A DNA stretch of 64,000 nt from an uncultured Fibrobacter sp. (GTDB lineage Bacteria; Fibrobacterota; Fibrobacteria; Fibrobacterales; Fibrobacteraceae). The notes beneath the pieces were generated by a model. That model was given only the letters and a program-made list of their open reading frames with translations. It searched no databases and was not told the DNA's origin. The position numbers and the translations under genes are program-made. Positions within the stretch are counted from its first letter, which is position 1; each line of letters begins with the position of its first letter. Where the stretch lies: positions 62,001-126,000 of the forward strand of contig NZ_ONDD01000007.1 of NCBI RefSeq assembly GCF_900316465.1, given 5' to 3'. Of the stretch, positions 1 through 8,335 are shown one piece after another.

Positions 1-2
1 TC

Positions 3-728
3 AACTTTAGCCGCAACTTCGGTCACCAGGCCGCATTCAGCGCGGGCCTCGACCATTCTACGGGCGATGCCGTGGTGATTATCGACGGCGACCTGCAAGA
101 CCCGCCGAGCCTGATTCACGAAATGCTCGAAAAGTGGCGCGAAGGTTACCAGGTCGTTTACGCCCAGCGCAACAAGCGCAAAGGCGAAACCATTTTCAAG
201 CGCTTTACCGCCTTCTGTTTCTACCGCCTGATTGGCAAGCTCACCAGCATCGACATTCCGCCTGATACCGGCGACTTCCGCCTGATGGACCGCTGCGTGG
301 TGAATCAGCTGACCAACCTGCCCGAACGCAGCCGATTCTTGCGCGGGCTCGTTTGCTGGGTCGGATTCAAGAAGATTGGAGTCAAGTACGACCGCGCCGA
401 ACGTACCGCAGGCACCTCCAAGTACCCGCTCAAGAAGATGGTGCGTCTCGCCCTCGACGGCATTACCGGTTTCAGTTCCGCACCGCTCAAGATTAGTTTC
501 TACGCTGGATTGTTCGCAACCGTCGTCGGTCTCGGCGTGTTGATTTGGTCGATCCTCGAAAAGTTCCTCAGCCCCGCGACAACCGTTCCCGGATGGGCAT
601 CGCTCATGACAGCCATCGTATTCTTCGGTGGCATCCAGCTGATGTCTATCGGCATCATGGGTGAATACATCGGTCGCATTTACGACGAAGTCAAACAGCG
701 TCCGCTTTATATTGAAGACAAGAAGTAA
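3..728 (+). CDS. Polyprenyl-phosphate glycosyltransferase, GT2 (5' end outside window)
   Basis: The reading frame is open from base 3, so the gene begins before the window; about 241 C-terminal residues are present. The protein should move a sugar from a nucleotide donor to a polyprenyl phosphate at the inner membrane (DPM1/GtrB-like GT2). The DGDLQDPP motif, with the metal-binding DxD at bases 84-92, is followed by two hydrophobic segments (about bases 490-565 and 590-660). The tail GEYIGRIYDEVKQRPLY is typical of bactoprenol-linked members of the family. An internal GTG at 72 could be mistaken for a start, but the family sequence clearly continues upstream of it. The acceptor sugar pathway cannot be told from what is here. 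Confidence 0.85.
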   Translation, partial: NFSRNFGHQAAFSAGLDHSTGDAVVIIDGDLQDPPSLIHEMLEKWREGYQVVYAQRNKRKGETIFKRFTAFCFYRLIGKLTSIDIPPDTGDFRLMDRCVVNQLTNLPERSRFLRGLVCWVGFKKIGVKYDRAERTAGTSKYPLKKMVRLALDGITGFSSAPLKISFYAGLFATVVGLGVLIWSILEKFLSPATTVPGWASLMTAIVFFGGIQLMSIGIMGEYIGRIYDEVKQRPLYIEDKK

Positions 729-747
729 ACAGTGATTAGTGATGAGG

Positions 748-808
748 AATGTGAAATGAGAAATGCATGACGAAACATTACACATTACACATTTCACATT
801 TCACATTG
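748..808. repeat. Intergenic inverted repeat of TGTGAAATG / CATTTCACA type (copy 1)
   Basis: The gap between the glycosyltransferase and gmk holds AATGTGAAATGAGAAATG, followed after a short centre by several heptamer-like CACATTA/CACATTT units that can fold back on it. The same motif recurs at 12260-12290 and 40539-40606, always between genes, so it is a dispersed palindromic family. It has no T-run and does not look like a normal terminator. Confidence 0.75.
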
Positions 809-838
809 AAATTGATTGCAAGAAGTTAAAAGGTTTTT

Positions 839-1402
839 ATGCGCAACAAATTATTCGTTATGAGTGCCGCTAGCGGCGCAGGCAAGACCACCCTCAAGGA
901 TTTGGTCATCAAGGATTTTCCGGACATCAAGTATTCCATTTCGGCCACCACGCGCAAGCCGCGCGAAGGCGAAGTTGACGGCGTTCATTATTTTTTCAAG
1001 ACCAAGGAAGAATTCGAAAAGCTCATTAAAGAAGACGGCCTGATCGAATGGAACGAAGTCCACGGCAATTACTACGGCACGCCCAAGAGCTTTGTCGAGA
1101 AGACGCTCGCCGAAGGCAACCGCGTGATTTTCGACCTTGACGTTTTTGGCAAGGTGAACTTTGACAAGGTCTACCCCGACGCTACCGGCATTTTGATTTT
1201 GCCGCCGAGCGAAGAAGAACTTGAAAAGCGTCTGCGCGGTCGCGGTACCGATTCCGAAGAAGTGATTCAGCTGCGCCTGAAGAACGCCAAGAAAGAAATG
1301 GAATTCGCAAAGACCCAGGGCAAGTACGAATACGTCATCATCAACGACGACTTGCAGCGCGCCGCTAACGAACTCCGCGAGATTTTAAAGAAGAAAGACT
1401 AA
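839..1402 (+). CDS. gmk: Guanylate kinase
   Basis: Phosphorylates GMP to GDP with ATP in the cytoplasm, feeding GTP, dGTP and second-messenger pools. The P-loop SAASGAGKTT spans residues 9-18. The GMP-binding stretch SISATTRKPREGEVDGVHYF (about 33-52) and the lid arginines in RLRGRGTDS (about 122-130) are all recognisable. At 187 residues it is slightly shorter than the usual 200-210. The stop codon shares bases with the stop of the convergent sua5-type gene (CTAA, 1399-1402) and no terminator lies between them, so the two transcripts must overlap at their ends. Confidence 0.97.
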   Translation: MRNKLFVMSAASGAGKTTLKDLVIKDFPDIKYSISATTRKPREGEVDGVHYFFKTKEEFEKLIKEDGLIEWNEVHGNYYGTPKSFVEKTLAEGNRVIFDLDVFGKVNFDKVYPDATGILILPPSEEELEKRLRGRGTDSEEVIQLRLKNAKKEMEFAKTQGKYEYVIINDDLQRAANELREILKKKD

Positions 1403-2358
1403 AGCTTGATGCTCGCCCGTTTGAGGCGATCATTCAAGGCCATACCGACTCCGACATTCGGAATCGGGTCTACCAGAATCAAGTCGTACCTGGGGTCATC
1501 CAAGTCATGCATGTAGGCGTACAGTTTTGCTGTCGCCTCTAGCATATTGCCCGATTCAGAGAGATTGAGAGTTGCGGGAATCACGCCGGGGGTATTGCCG
1601 AAGGCAATACGCACGCAGTGTTCCGGCAGCGTAAAGCCAGCAGGAATTTCGCCATAGAGCAGCGGAACCTGCGGGCGGTAGTGCGTATCGCACTGCCCCG
1701 GCGCCGCCATCGCTTGCCCAGGCTTAGAGGTAGATTCCTTAATCTTCACGTCACCGATGACTTTTGCAATCATCTCGGGCGTAATCGCCCCCGGTCTCAG
1801 CACCGTCGGCTCGCCCACTAAAGAGACAATCGTGCTTTCTACGCCCACGTTGCAGGGGCCGCCATCGACAATGCCTGCAAGGCCACGATCGGCCAGCTGT
1901 GCCGCTACATGTTCGGCTGTCGTCGGGCTCACATGCTTGAACAAATTCGCGCTAGGAGCAGCGAGCGGCACGCCCGCCTTCCAGATAATTTCTTGCGCCA
2001 CCGGGTGCGACGGGAACCTCACCGCTACAGACGGGAGTCCACTCGTACACAAATCCGGAATGCATTCCTTCTTGGGCAGAATCATGGTCATGGGGCCCGG
2101 CCAATAGGCCTTCGCCAACGCATACGCCGCCTCGGGAATATTTTCGGCAATGTCAGCCAACTGCGAAATCTCGCAAATGTGAACAATCAGCGGGTCAAAA
2201 GTCGGGCGTTCCTTAATCGCAAAAATCTGCGCCAGGGCCGACGGCAAATAAGCATTACCCGCAAGGCCGTAAACAGTCTCGGTCGGAATCGCGACCACCT
2301 GTCCATCGTGGAGCAGGCGCGCGGCATCGTCAATACTTGTCCAAGGAGGAAATTGCAT
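1399..2358 (-). CDS. L-threonylcarbamoyladenylate synthase (Sua5/YrdC family)
   Basis: Makes threonylcarbamoyl-AMP from threonine, bicarbonate and ATP, the first step of t6A37 tRNA modification. The YrdC domain covers about residues 8-205, with PTETVYGLAGNA at 25-36 and the PSANLF...SPTTAEHV stretch near 140. A Sua5-specific C-terminal domain follows (about 225-319), so this is the long Sua5 form rather than the short TsaC form. The ATG at 2358 (MQFPPWTS) is chosen because a longer frame to 2445 would read through the upstream gene's terminator hairpin and a palindromic repeat. No clear Shine-Dalgarno sequence precedes it. Confidence 0.92.
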   Translation of the reverse strand: MQFPPWTSIDDAARLLHDGQVVAIPTETVYGLAGNAYLPSALAQIFAIKERPTFDPLIVHICEISQLADIAENIPEAAYALAKAYWPGPMTMILPKKECIPDLCTSGLPSVAVRFPSHPVAQEIIWKAGVPLAAPSANLFKHVSPTTAEHVAAQLADRGLAGIVDGGPCNVGVESTIVSLVGEPTVLRPGAITPEMIAKVIGDVKIKESTSKPGQAMAAPGQCDTHYRPQVPLLYGEIPAGFTLPEHCVRIAFGNTPGVIPATLNLSESGNMLEATAKLYAYMHDLDDPRYDLILVDPIPNVGVGMALNDRLKRASIKL

Positions 2359-2368
2359 GATAGACCAA

Positions 2369-2399
2369 AAATAAAAAAATCGCGAGACATGCTCGCGAT
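2369..2399 (-). terminator. Rho-independent terminator of the DUF349 gene
   Basis: Read leftward, the arms ATCGCGAG and CTCGCGAT (2379-2399) form a perfect 8-bp stem with a 5-base loop, followed directly by a run of seven T. It lies just past the DUF349 gene and only 11 bases before the start of the Sua5-type gene, so it separates the two transcription units. Confidence 0.9.
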
Positions 2400-2412
2400 C
2401 AAAAATTGATAA

Positions 2413-2446
2413 AAGAAGATCCCGGCTTAAAAGCCGGGATGACATT
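2413..2446 (+). repeat. GATCCCGG...CCGGGATGACA palindromic repeat (copy 1)
   Basis: GATCCCGGCTTAAAAGCCGGGATGACA lies between the DUF349 gene and its terminator. The consensus over the copies in this window is AAGGAGAT-SCCGS-loop-SCGGS-ATGACA. Other copies are at 7571-7601, 13011-13042, 48687-48720 and, inverted, 63556-63588. Confidence 0.85.
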
Positions 2447-2451
2447 GAGGA

Positions 2452-5346
2452 CTAAGCTTCTGCCGGAGCGGCTTCTGCTGCCGGAGCTTCTTCCTTGTCC
2501 TTGCGGCCAAAGGCAAACACCTTGTCGCAAGCAGTATTGAAGCGCTGCCAGGTCTTTTCGGAATGTTCGCGAGGCACGGCGCCCACTTCCTTCCACAAAC
2601 GACGCAAGTGCTTCACCTTGTTCATCGAGGCACCGACAGTCTGTTCGTTCAAGTCAGTCAGCAAGTCTTCGGCCTGTTCGCAGAGCAACAGCTTTTTCTG
2701 CAAATTGTTCTGGCGAGCCTGTTCCTGAATGTCGAGCTGGTCGCGACGGCGGGTAAAGAAGTCATCGCAAGCTTCGCGGAACTTCTTGTACAAGTCCATG
2801 TCTTCCAAACCGCAGAATCCAAGTTCACGCCATTCCTTCTGGAGTTCGCGAACAGCGTCAGCAAGCTGGTTAGAGCCTGCGCTTTCGGCAAACTGGCGGA
2901 CCTTTTCGATCATGGCATTCTTCTTTTCCTTAATCACGTCAAGACCTTCGGCCAAAGTCGAATCAGCGTGAGCGAGGCGTTCGAGAATCTTGTTGTAAAC
3001 CGTATTGTAGCGGTTGCTGATAGATTCAATCGCTTCCTTCGGAACCATGCCAATGGCCTTCCATTCCGCTTCCATGGCCTTGAGTTCGTCAAGCGTACCC
3101 TGGGCTGCAGCTTCCATGGCTTCGAGTTTTTCGCACAGAGCGTTCTTGGCATCCAGATTCTTCTGCTTCGAGGCATCCATTTCTTCAAAATGGGCGCGTT
3201 TCTTTTCGAAGAAGCTGTCGCATGCGGTACGGAAACGAGTCCAGATTTCGTCGGACTTGCTCTTCGGCACAGGGCCAACGGCCTTCCAGGATTCCTGAAG
3301 CTGTTTTAATTTGTTCGAAGTTGCGTTCCAGTCGTTGGATTCCTTGAGGGCTTCGGCTTCCATGCAAAGCGCCACCTTCTTTTCGTAGTTGGCTTCGCGG
3401 TTTTCGTCTTCAGCCTTCAGGTTTTCCTTATGCTGTGCATAGTAGGCAGTCGTTGCAGCCTTAAAGCGTTCGGTCAAGGCAGCCACATTTTCCTTAGGCA
3501 CCATGCCAATGGCCTTCCACTGTTCCTGGATTTCCTGCATGGCCTTGTACTTGTCCTTCCAGAACATTTCCGTGTTCTTGACAAGTTCTTCGATCTTGGC
3601 GCAAAGGGCTTCCTTGTCGGCCAAGTTCTTCTGGCGTTCCGCATTCATCTCTTCGATAAAGCCGGCGCAGTTTTCCTTGATCTTTTCGTAGTTGCTCTGG
3701 AAGTGGTCACGGTATTCCTGCAGCTTGGCGGCAGAGATAGGTCCGATTTCTTTCCAGCGGTTCGTAATATCCTTGAGTTTGGCAAGAACAGCCTGGCTGC
3801 CCGGTTCCTTGGTCAAGGCATCCATTTCAACGAGCAAGTCGTCGCGGTCCTTTTCGTTATGCCAGTTTTCCCACTGCTGCATTTCCTGGAAGCGCGCCGT
3901 AGCGGCCTTGTATTCCTGCCACAAGTCGTGATACTTGAACTTGTTTTCGCCCACGATTTCTTTCCACTGCTGGTAGAATTCGCGAACCTTCTTGTTCAAG
4001 TCGCGGAAGTCTTCGTTTTCGTCGAGAGCCTTTACCTTTTCGATAATAGCCTTGAGCTTTTCGGAATTGGCTTCGAAACGCTTCTGGGAATCTTCTTCGT
4101 ATGCAGAGATCTTGTTAGAGAGCGTGTTGCGGAGTCCGTTGTAAGACTGCAACATCGGGTCTTCGCCTTCCAGCAGCGGAAGCTTTTCCCATTCACGCAC
4201 AATGGCGTGCAAATGCTTCTTGGTCATGTCGTTCACGTCGGTGTCTGCCAAGGCCTTAAGGCGTTCCAGCAGTTCCGGTCGCACCGATTCGTCGGTCGCT
4301 TCGGGCACGTCCACGACGACTTCTTTAACCTTGCGCAAATCCTGCACCTTGAAGGTGGCGTTGTTGTAACGCTTGGTCCAAGCGGAATCCATCAGGGACT
4401 TGCTTTCGGCACATTCAGCGAGAATGGCATCCACGCGTTCGGCGTTGTCTGCCACCTTGTTTTCAGAAATCAAGGTTTCGAGTTCTTCGAGAGCTGCCGT
4501 GAGAGAAGCAATCTTTGCCTGCTTTTCGGCTTCGGCCTTTTCGGCTGCGATGCGTGCGGCATCGGCTTCGTCGCAAAACTTCTTGAAGCTTGCATAAACT
4601 TCGTCAATCGTCGCCTGCTTGTCGCCCATACCGAGCTTAGCGGCTTCTTCCATCAGAGATTCAAACTGGGACTTGACAGAGAGGGGTTCCTTCTGTGCTG
4701 CCAAGAAATGAGCTTGCTGTACAAGAGCTTCGCGCTTGCTTGCCAAGAGTTCGGCCGCCTTCTTACCGTTGTCTTCAGCTTCTTTTCTTGCGCGGATACG
4801 TTCACTTGCAGCCTTACGAACTTCGGGCTGTCTGGAGCTCTTTGCGATATCCTGGAGCAAGGAGTCGGAGGTCACCTTGCGTGCAGCCGTCATCGCGATA
4901 TCTTCGTCCAAGTCGCGGTTAGCGGCAAGGGCCAAGATAGACTGCTTGGTACAAATCTTTACGAGTTCGGCACGAACGAGACCTGCGGTGTTCACACCCT
5001 TGAGCAAGTCTTCGGCATAGTGCGTATCCTTAATGTCTTGCAGATAAGCGAGATCCTCGGCACTCGGTTGAGCCTCGGTTTTAAGCTTCTTGACCACTTC
5101 TTCCAAATAACGAGTCTTCGCGATACGCTTCACTTCTTCGTCGGAATCACGTTCTGAAATCTTTTTCAGAGTAGCAATGATGGACAACTTCTTTACGGCA
5201 GCAATCCTTACAGAAGCATCGGTATCGGATTCGGCAATACGTTCCAGGACATCCTGGTTGTCCGCACCCAATTCAGCGATCGCTTCGAGTCGCTTTTCGG
5301 GGTTGGAATTTTGCCACTTCGGTTTAAAGGCGTCAAATAAGCTCAT
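2452..5346 (-). CDS. DUF349 repeat protein with HEAT-like N-terminus
   Basis: A 964-residue cytoplasmic protein of unknown biochemical role. The first 180 residues or so are short helical repeats of HEAT type (ADNQDVLERIAESDTDASVR and similar). A charged, probably coiled-coil middle follows. From about residue 440 on there are about seven DUF349 repeats, each built around WKxIGxVPKE...RFxxAxxxFF, for example WKAIGMVPKENVAALTERF. No enzyme motif is visible. The start is the ATG at 5346 with GGAG eight bases upstream; an upstream in-frame start at 5376 has no such support. The last residues are Ala/Glu-rich (EEAPAAEAAPAEA). It stands as a single-gene unit closed by a terminator. Confidence 0.85.
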   Translation of the reverse strand: MSLFDAFKPKWQNSNPEKRLEAIAELGADNQDVLERIAESDTDASVRIAAVKKLSIIATLKKISERDSDEEVKRIAKTRYLEEVVKKLKTEAQPSAEDLAYLQDIKDTHYAEDLLKGVNTAGLVRAELVKICTKQSILALAANRDLDEDIAMTAARKVTSDSLLQDIAKSSRQPEVRKAASERIRARKEAEDNGKKAAELLASKREALVQQAHFLAAQKEPLSVKSQFESLMEEAAKLGMGDKQATIDEVYASFKKFCDEADAARIAAEKAEAEKQAKIASLTAALEELETLISENKVADNAERVDAILAECAESKSLMDSAWTKRYNNATFKVQDLRKVKEVVVDVPEATDESVRPELLERLKALADTDVNDMTKKHLHAIVREWEKLPLLEGEDPMLQSYNGLRNTLSNKISAYEEDSQKRFEANSEKLKAIIEKVKALDENEDFRDLNKKVREFYQQWKEIVGENKFKYHDLWQEYKAATARFQEMQQWENWHNEKDRDDLLVEMDALTKEPGSQAVLAKLKDITNRWKEIGPISAAKLQEYRDHFQSNYEKIKENCAGFIEEMNAERQKNLADKEALCAKIEELVKNTEMFWKDKYKAMQEIQEQWKAIGMVPKENVAALTERFKAATTAYYAQHKENLKAEDENREANYEKKVALCMEAEALKESNDWNATSNKLKQLQESWKAVGPVPKSKSDEIWTRFRTACDSFFEKKRAHFEEMDASKQKNLDAKNALCEKLEAMEAAAQGTLDELKAMEAEWKAIGMVPKEAIESISNRYNTVYNKILERLAHADSTLAEGLDVIKEKKNAMIEKVRQFAESAGSNQLADAVRELQKEWRELGFCGLEDMDLYKKFREACDDFFTRRRDQLDIQEQARQNNLQKKLLLCEQAEDLLTDLNEQTVGASMNKVKHLRRLWKEVGAVPREHSEKTWQRFNTACDKVFAFGRKDKEEAPAAEAAPAEA

Positions 5347-5473
5347 AGAGATCTCCAATAGTATGGCAACTCCCAAAGGGGAATTGCATACTATAATCTA
5401 ACAAAAAAAGTTTTTTGAAACAAAAAAGATTGAAAAATAGGCGCTTTTTGCGGTATTAACTATCTTTTAGCCC

Positions 5474-7555
5474 GTGACAAAACGAATCCCAAAACTTAGC
5501 GCCCCAGAAGAGGTACATCAGAAACTCAAGTCCGAATTGTTAACGGATTTTTGCGAAGTGTACATTCCCATGGCCCCCGATGTATACACCTACGGAGTGC
5601 CCGCAGGCATTAGCCTTGTGCGCGGAGACGTTGTATGGGTTCAGTTTGCCACCCGTAAAAAGCCGGCCCTCGCCGTGGTCTCTAAAGTCCACCAGGACCG
5701 CCCCAAGTTTGACGTGCGCCCCGCTTACCCGCACCAGTCCGGTTACCGTTTTAGCGAACGCTACATGGAAATGCTCGAATGGACGGCACGCTATTATATC
5801 AGCACGCCCATGAAGGCGCTGTTCGTGTTCTGGCCCAGCGATTTCGAGAAGTACCTGGATGCCTTAGCATTTGCAAAGGGGGAAGCCTCCCCCTCGCATG
5901 AGCCCCAAGGGTCTCCCGCTACCCCCTCTGCGGGGAGCCACCCCGCAACGCCCCCGAACGCTCCGGCGTTAACCTTAGAACAAACTAACGCATTCAACAC
6001 GCTTTGCGAAGAACTGAACAAGACCGGTTTCCGTGGCGTATTGCTTCACGGCGTCACCGGTTCGGGCAAGACCCGCGTTTACCAGGAGCTCGCCCGCGAA
6101 GCCCTCAAGCAAAACAAGAAAGTTTTAATCCTCGTGCCCGAAATCGGGCTTACCCCGCAAACGCTCAAGCGCTTTGAAGATTTTCTGCAAGTTCCGATTG
6201 TGGTTTTGCACTCGGCGCTTTCCGCCCCCAAAAAGCGCGAAGGCTACGTCTCCATTTTGAAGGGCGATGCGCAAGTAGTTCTCGGCACCCGCAGTGCCAT
6301 TCTTGCGCCGTTTGATTTCGACCTGGTGATTCTCGACGAAGAGCACGACACCTCCTTCAAGCAGCAGGATCCGGCGCCGCGCTACCACACCCGCGAAATG
6401 GCTTTCCATTTGGCGTACAAGTACGGCGCCCTCGTGGTTCTCGGAAGTGCCACGCCTTGCCTCGAGACATTCTATAACGCCCAGGCAAAAAATTTAAAGA
6501 TTGTCTCGCTCAAGGAACGCGCCACGCAGGCGCCGCTCCCAAAAGTGCAAATCGTAGACATGGGCAAGATGCGCCAGCAAAAGGGAATTCTCCTATCACC
6601 CACGCTGCGCGAAGCTTTGACCGATTGCATTGAGCGGGGCGACCAAGCGATTATCCTCATGAACCGCCGCGGCTTTTCGAAGATGCGCGTGTGTACCGAA
6701 TGCGGCGAGACGCTTTACTGCAAGCATTGCCACATTCCGCTCGTATACCACAAGCAATACCGATCGCTCATGTGTCACTACTGCGCCGCCCTTTACCCGG
6801 TGAACACACCGTGTAGCGCCTGCGGCGCCGAAACTTACGAGTTTGTGGGCGGCGCCATCGAGATGCTCGAAGAAGAAATTGCCGAATGGATTCCGAATGC
6901 GAAGGTGATTCGCATGGACCGCGACACCACCCAGAACGTGGGCGCCAGCGAAAAGATTCTCGATGCGTTCCGCAACCGCGAATACAACATTCTGATTGGA
7001 ACGCAGATGGTCGCCAAGGGCCACGACTTTCCGGGCGTGCAATTAGTCGGGGTCGTTGGCGCCGATAGCGGGCTCGGCATTCCCGATTTCCGCTCCACCG
7101 AAAGGCTATTCCAATTGCTCAGCCAGACAGCAGGGCGCGCGGGTCGTGCCGGCGGCGAAGGCCAAGTGCTTATCCAGACGCTCAAGCCGTCTGAACCCAT
7201 CATGAAATTTGCCGTGAATCACGACTTCAACGGATTCGCGAATAAAGAAATGGAAGACCGGCGCGCCGCCTTCTACCCGCCCTTCTGCAAGCTTGTAGAA
7301 ATCAGCTGCGGCAGCCGAGACGAAGACTTGTTGCGTCACACCGTCGAACGGCTCGAAGCCCTTCTCCGTGCGAACAAGAACCTCATGGTGCTCGGCCCTG
7401 TGGATGCATTCGTGCCCGTCGTGCAAAACGTACATTGGGCAAAGCTCTACATCAAGACACAAGACCTCGCCCCCGTCCGCAAAATTCTGCATCCCATCAT
7501 AAACGCACCCAAGCCCTGGGTGCAAAATGTGGAGATTAAGGTAGAAATCGAATAA
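5474..7555 (+). CDS. priA: Primosomal replication-restart helicase PriA
   Basis: Recognises stalled or repaired forks and reloads the replicative helicase. The N-terminal 3'-end-binding domain is about residues 20-115 (FCEVYIPMAPDVYTYGVP). The helicase core has Walker A GVTGSGKT (about 193) and DEEHD (about 288). Four CxxC pairs (CTEC, CKHC, CHYC, CSAC; about 412-455) form the zinc module, and QMVAKGHDFPGVQLVGVV marks helicase motif V. The start is GTG at 5474. Residues about 134-163 form a Ser/Pro/Ala-rich insert that coincides with a dispersed DNA repeat (5873-5963), lying in frame between the DNA-binding domain and the helicase. Total length, 693, is normal for PriA. Confidence 0.96.
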   Translation: MTKRIPKLSAPEEVHQKLKSELLTDFCEVYIPMAPDVYTYGVPAGISLVRGDVVWVQFATRKKPALAVVSKVHQDRPKFDVRPAYPHQSGYRFSERYMEMLEWTARYYISTPMKALFVFWPSDFEKYLDALAFAKGEASPSHEPQGSPATPSAGSHPATPPNAPALTLEQTNAFNTLCEELNKTGFRGVLLHGVTGSGKTRVYQELAREALKQNKKVLILVPEIGLTPQTLKRFEDFLQVPIVVLHSALSAPKKREGYVSILKGDAQVVLGTRSAILAPFDFDLVILDEEHDTSFKQQDPAPRYHTREMAFHLAYKYGALVVLGSATPCLETFYNAQAKNLKIVSLKERATQAPLPKVQIVDMGKMRQQKGILLSPTLREALTDCIERGDQAIILMNRRGFSKMRVCTECGETLYCKHCHIPLVYHKQYRSLMCHYCAALYPVNTPCSACGAETYEFVGGAIEMLEEEIAEWIPNAKVIRMDRDTTQNVGASEKILDAFRNREYNILIGTQMVAKGHDFPGVQLVGVVGADSGLGIPDFRSTERLFQLLSQTAGRAGRAGGEGQVLIQTLKPSEPIMKFAVNHDFNGFANKEMEDRRAAFYPPFCKLVEISCGSRDEDLLRHTVERLEALLRANKNLMVLGPVDAFVPVVQNVHWAKLYIKTQDLAPVRKILHPIINAPKPWVQNVEIKVEIE
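5873..5963 (-). repeat. GC-rich palindromic repeat embedded in frame in priA
   Basis: Read on the minus strand, this stretch carries GGGGCGTTGCGGGGTG, then CCCCGCAGAGGGGGT, then GAGGGGGAGGCTTCCCCCTTTG. The intergenic stretch 30555-30632 carries the same blocks in the same order on the plus strand. The copy in priA keeps the frame open and encodes a low-complexity Pro/Ser/Ala linker. Confidence 0.8.
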
Positions 7556-7570
7556 AGAATCTCCTATAAA

Positions 7571-7601
7571 AAGGAGATGCCCGTCTACACGGGCATGACA
7601 G
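7571..7601 (+). repeat. GGAGATGCCCG...CGGGCATGACA palindromic repeat (copy 2)
   Basis: Lies in the gap between convergent priA and the dipeptidase gene. GCCCGT-CTAC-ACGGGC forms the stem. A second small stem, TCTCC with GGAGA, overlaps its left edge (7559-7576). It may serve both genes as a weak terminator, but there is no T-run. Confidence 0.8.
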
Positions 7602-7609
7602 ATAGGCTA

Positions 7610-8335
7610 TTACAGCGGGAACTTCGGATAGTTCTCGCGAACGTACTTGCTGGGGTAAGCGTTAAAATGCCACCACTCGCTGCCGAGCGGAACCCAGCCC
7701 GCCCCGCGCATGATCTTGCGAAGCTTGTTGCGGTTATCCACTTGCTGCTGCGTAAGCCTGCCGCTCTTTAAAGCTTCCGCTTCGCCGACTTCGCCCGCGC
7801 AGCGTTCAAACGAATCAAAGTCCGTGCCCATGTCAAGCAAGTTGCCATCGGCATCGGTAATGCTCAAATCCAGCGCCAAGCCAAAGTTATGGAGCCCGCC
7901 CGTGGCCGGCGAAGACACGTAGGCCGAATAAGGCGTACCGCGCACGGTCTTCCGCAAAGCCTCTTGCGCATACAACGGCCGCGAGGCGTCAAAAATCACA
8001 AGTTCAGAGCCCGGCATTTCGCGTTCCATAATCTTCACGGCCTTGCGGAGTTTTGCTGCAGCATCCTTATGCACAAAAGCGCGCTGCACGCCACAATACA
8101 AATCGTGCCCCGTTACATTCTCGAAGGTGGCGTAACGCAAGTCCATGCGCACGCCCTTCAGGCGCGTGATTTCGACCATGTTGGAATCAGCCGTCGCAAA
8201 AGCGATCCACTTCTTGACGGAGCTGCAATAGCGCAAGGGCTTTTCGGGCTTCGGCGGAACAAATAGAGAATCCGTCTCATGGGCAAAAGCCATGGCACTC
8301 AGAAAAAGCGCTGCGAGAAGAATCCTTTGAGCCAC
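7610..8335 (-). CDS. D-alanyl-D-alanine dipeptidase, VanX/DdpX-like (peptidase M15D), exported
   Basis: Predicted zinc dipeptidase cleaving D-Ala-D-Ala, most likely in the periplasm, for turnover of peptidoglycan-derived dipeptide. A signal peptide covers residues 1-18 or so (LLAALFLSAMAFA). The family motifs are in order: MDLRYATFENVTG (about 64), FDASRP (about 117), GGLHNFGLALDLSI with zinc ligands His and Asp (about 148), and EWWHF with the catalytic Glu and last His ligand (about 221). The start is GTG at 8335, sharing a base with the TAG stop of the receptor-like gene, so the two are probably translationally coupled. No van-type ligase or regulator is nearby, so a resistance role is not supported. 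Confidence 0.9.
   Translation of the reverse strand: MAQRILLAALFLSAMAFAHETDSLFVPPKPEKPLRYCSSVKKWIAFATADSNMVEITRLKGVRMDLRYATFENVTGHDLYCGVQRAFVHKDAAAKLRKAVKIMEREMPGSELVIFDASRPLYAQEALRKTVRGTPYSAYVSSPATGGLHNFGLALDLSITDADGNLLDMGTDFDSFERCAGEVGEAEALKSGRLTQQQVDNRNKLRKIMRGAGWVPLGSEWWHFNAYPSKYVRENYPKFPL

Noticed and set aside
3430..5157. 575-codon plus-strand open frame opposite the DUF349 gene
   Set aside because: Caused by the strong codon bias of the real minus-strand gene; its Phe/Leu-rich sequence shows no family or start signal.
5873..5963. Possible frameshift or assembly error in priA
   Set aside because: The frame stays open across the odd GC-rich insert and the sequence matches a repeat elsewhere in the window, so insertion of a repeat explains it better.
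7610..8335. Vancomycin-resistance vanX cassette
   Set aside because: No vanH/vanA-type ligase or two-component system is adjacent, and the gene is coupled to an outer-membrane receptor-like gene; more likely D-Ala-D-Ala recycling.
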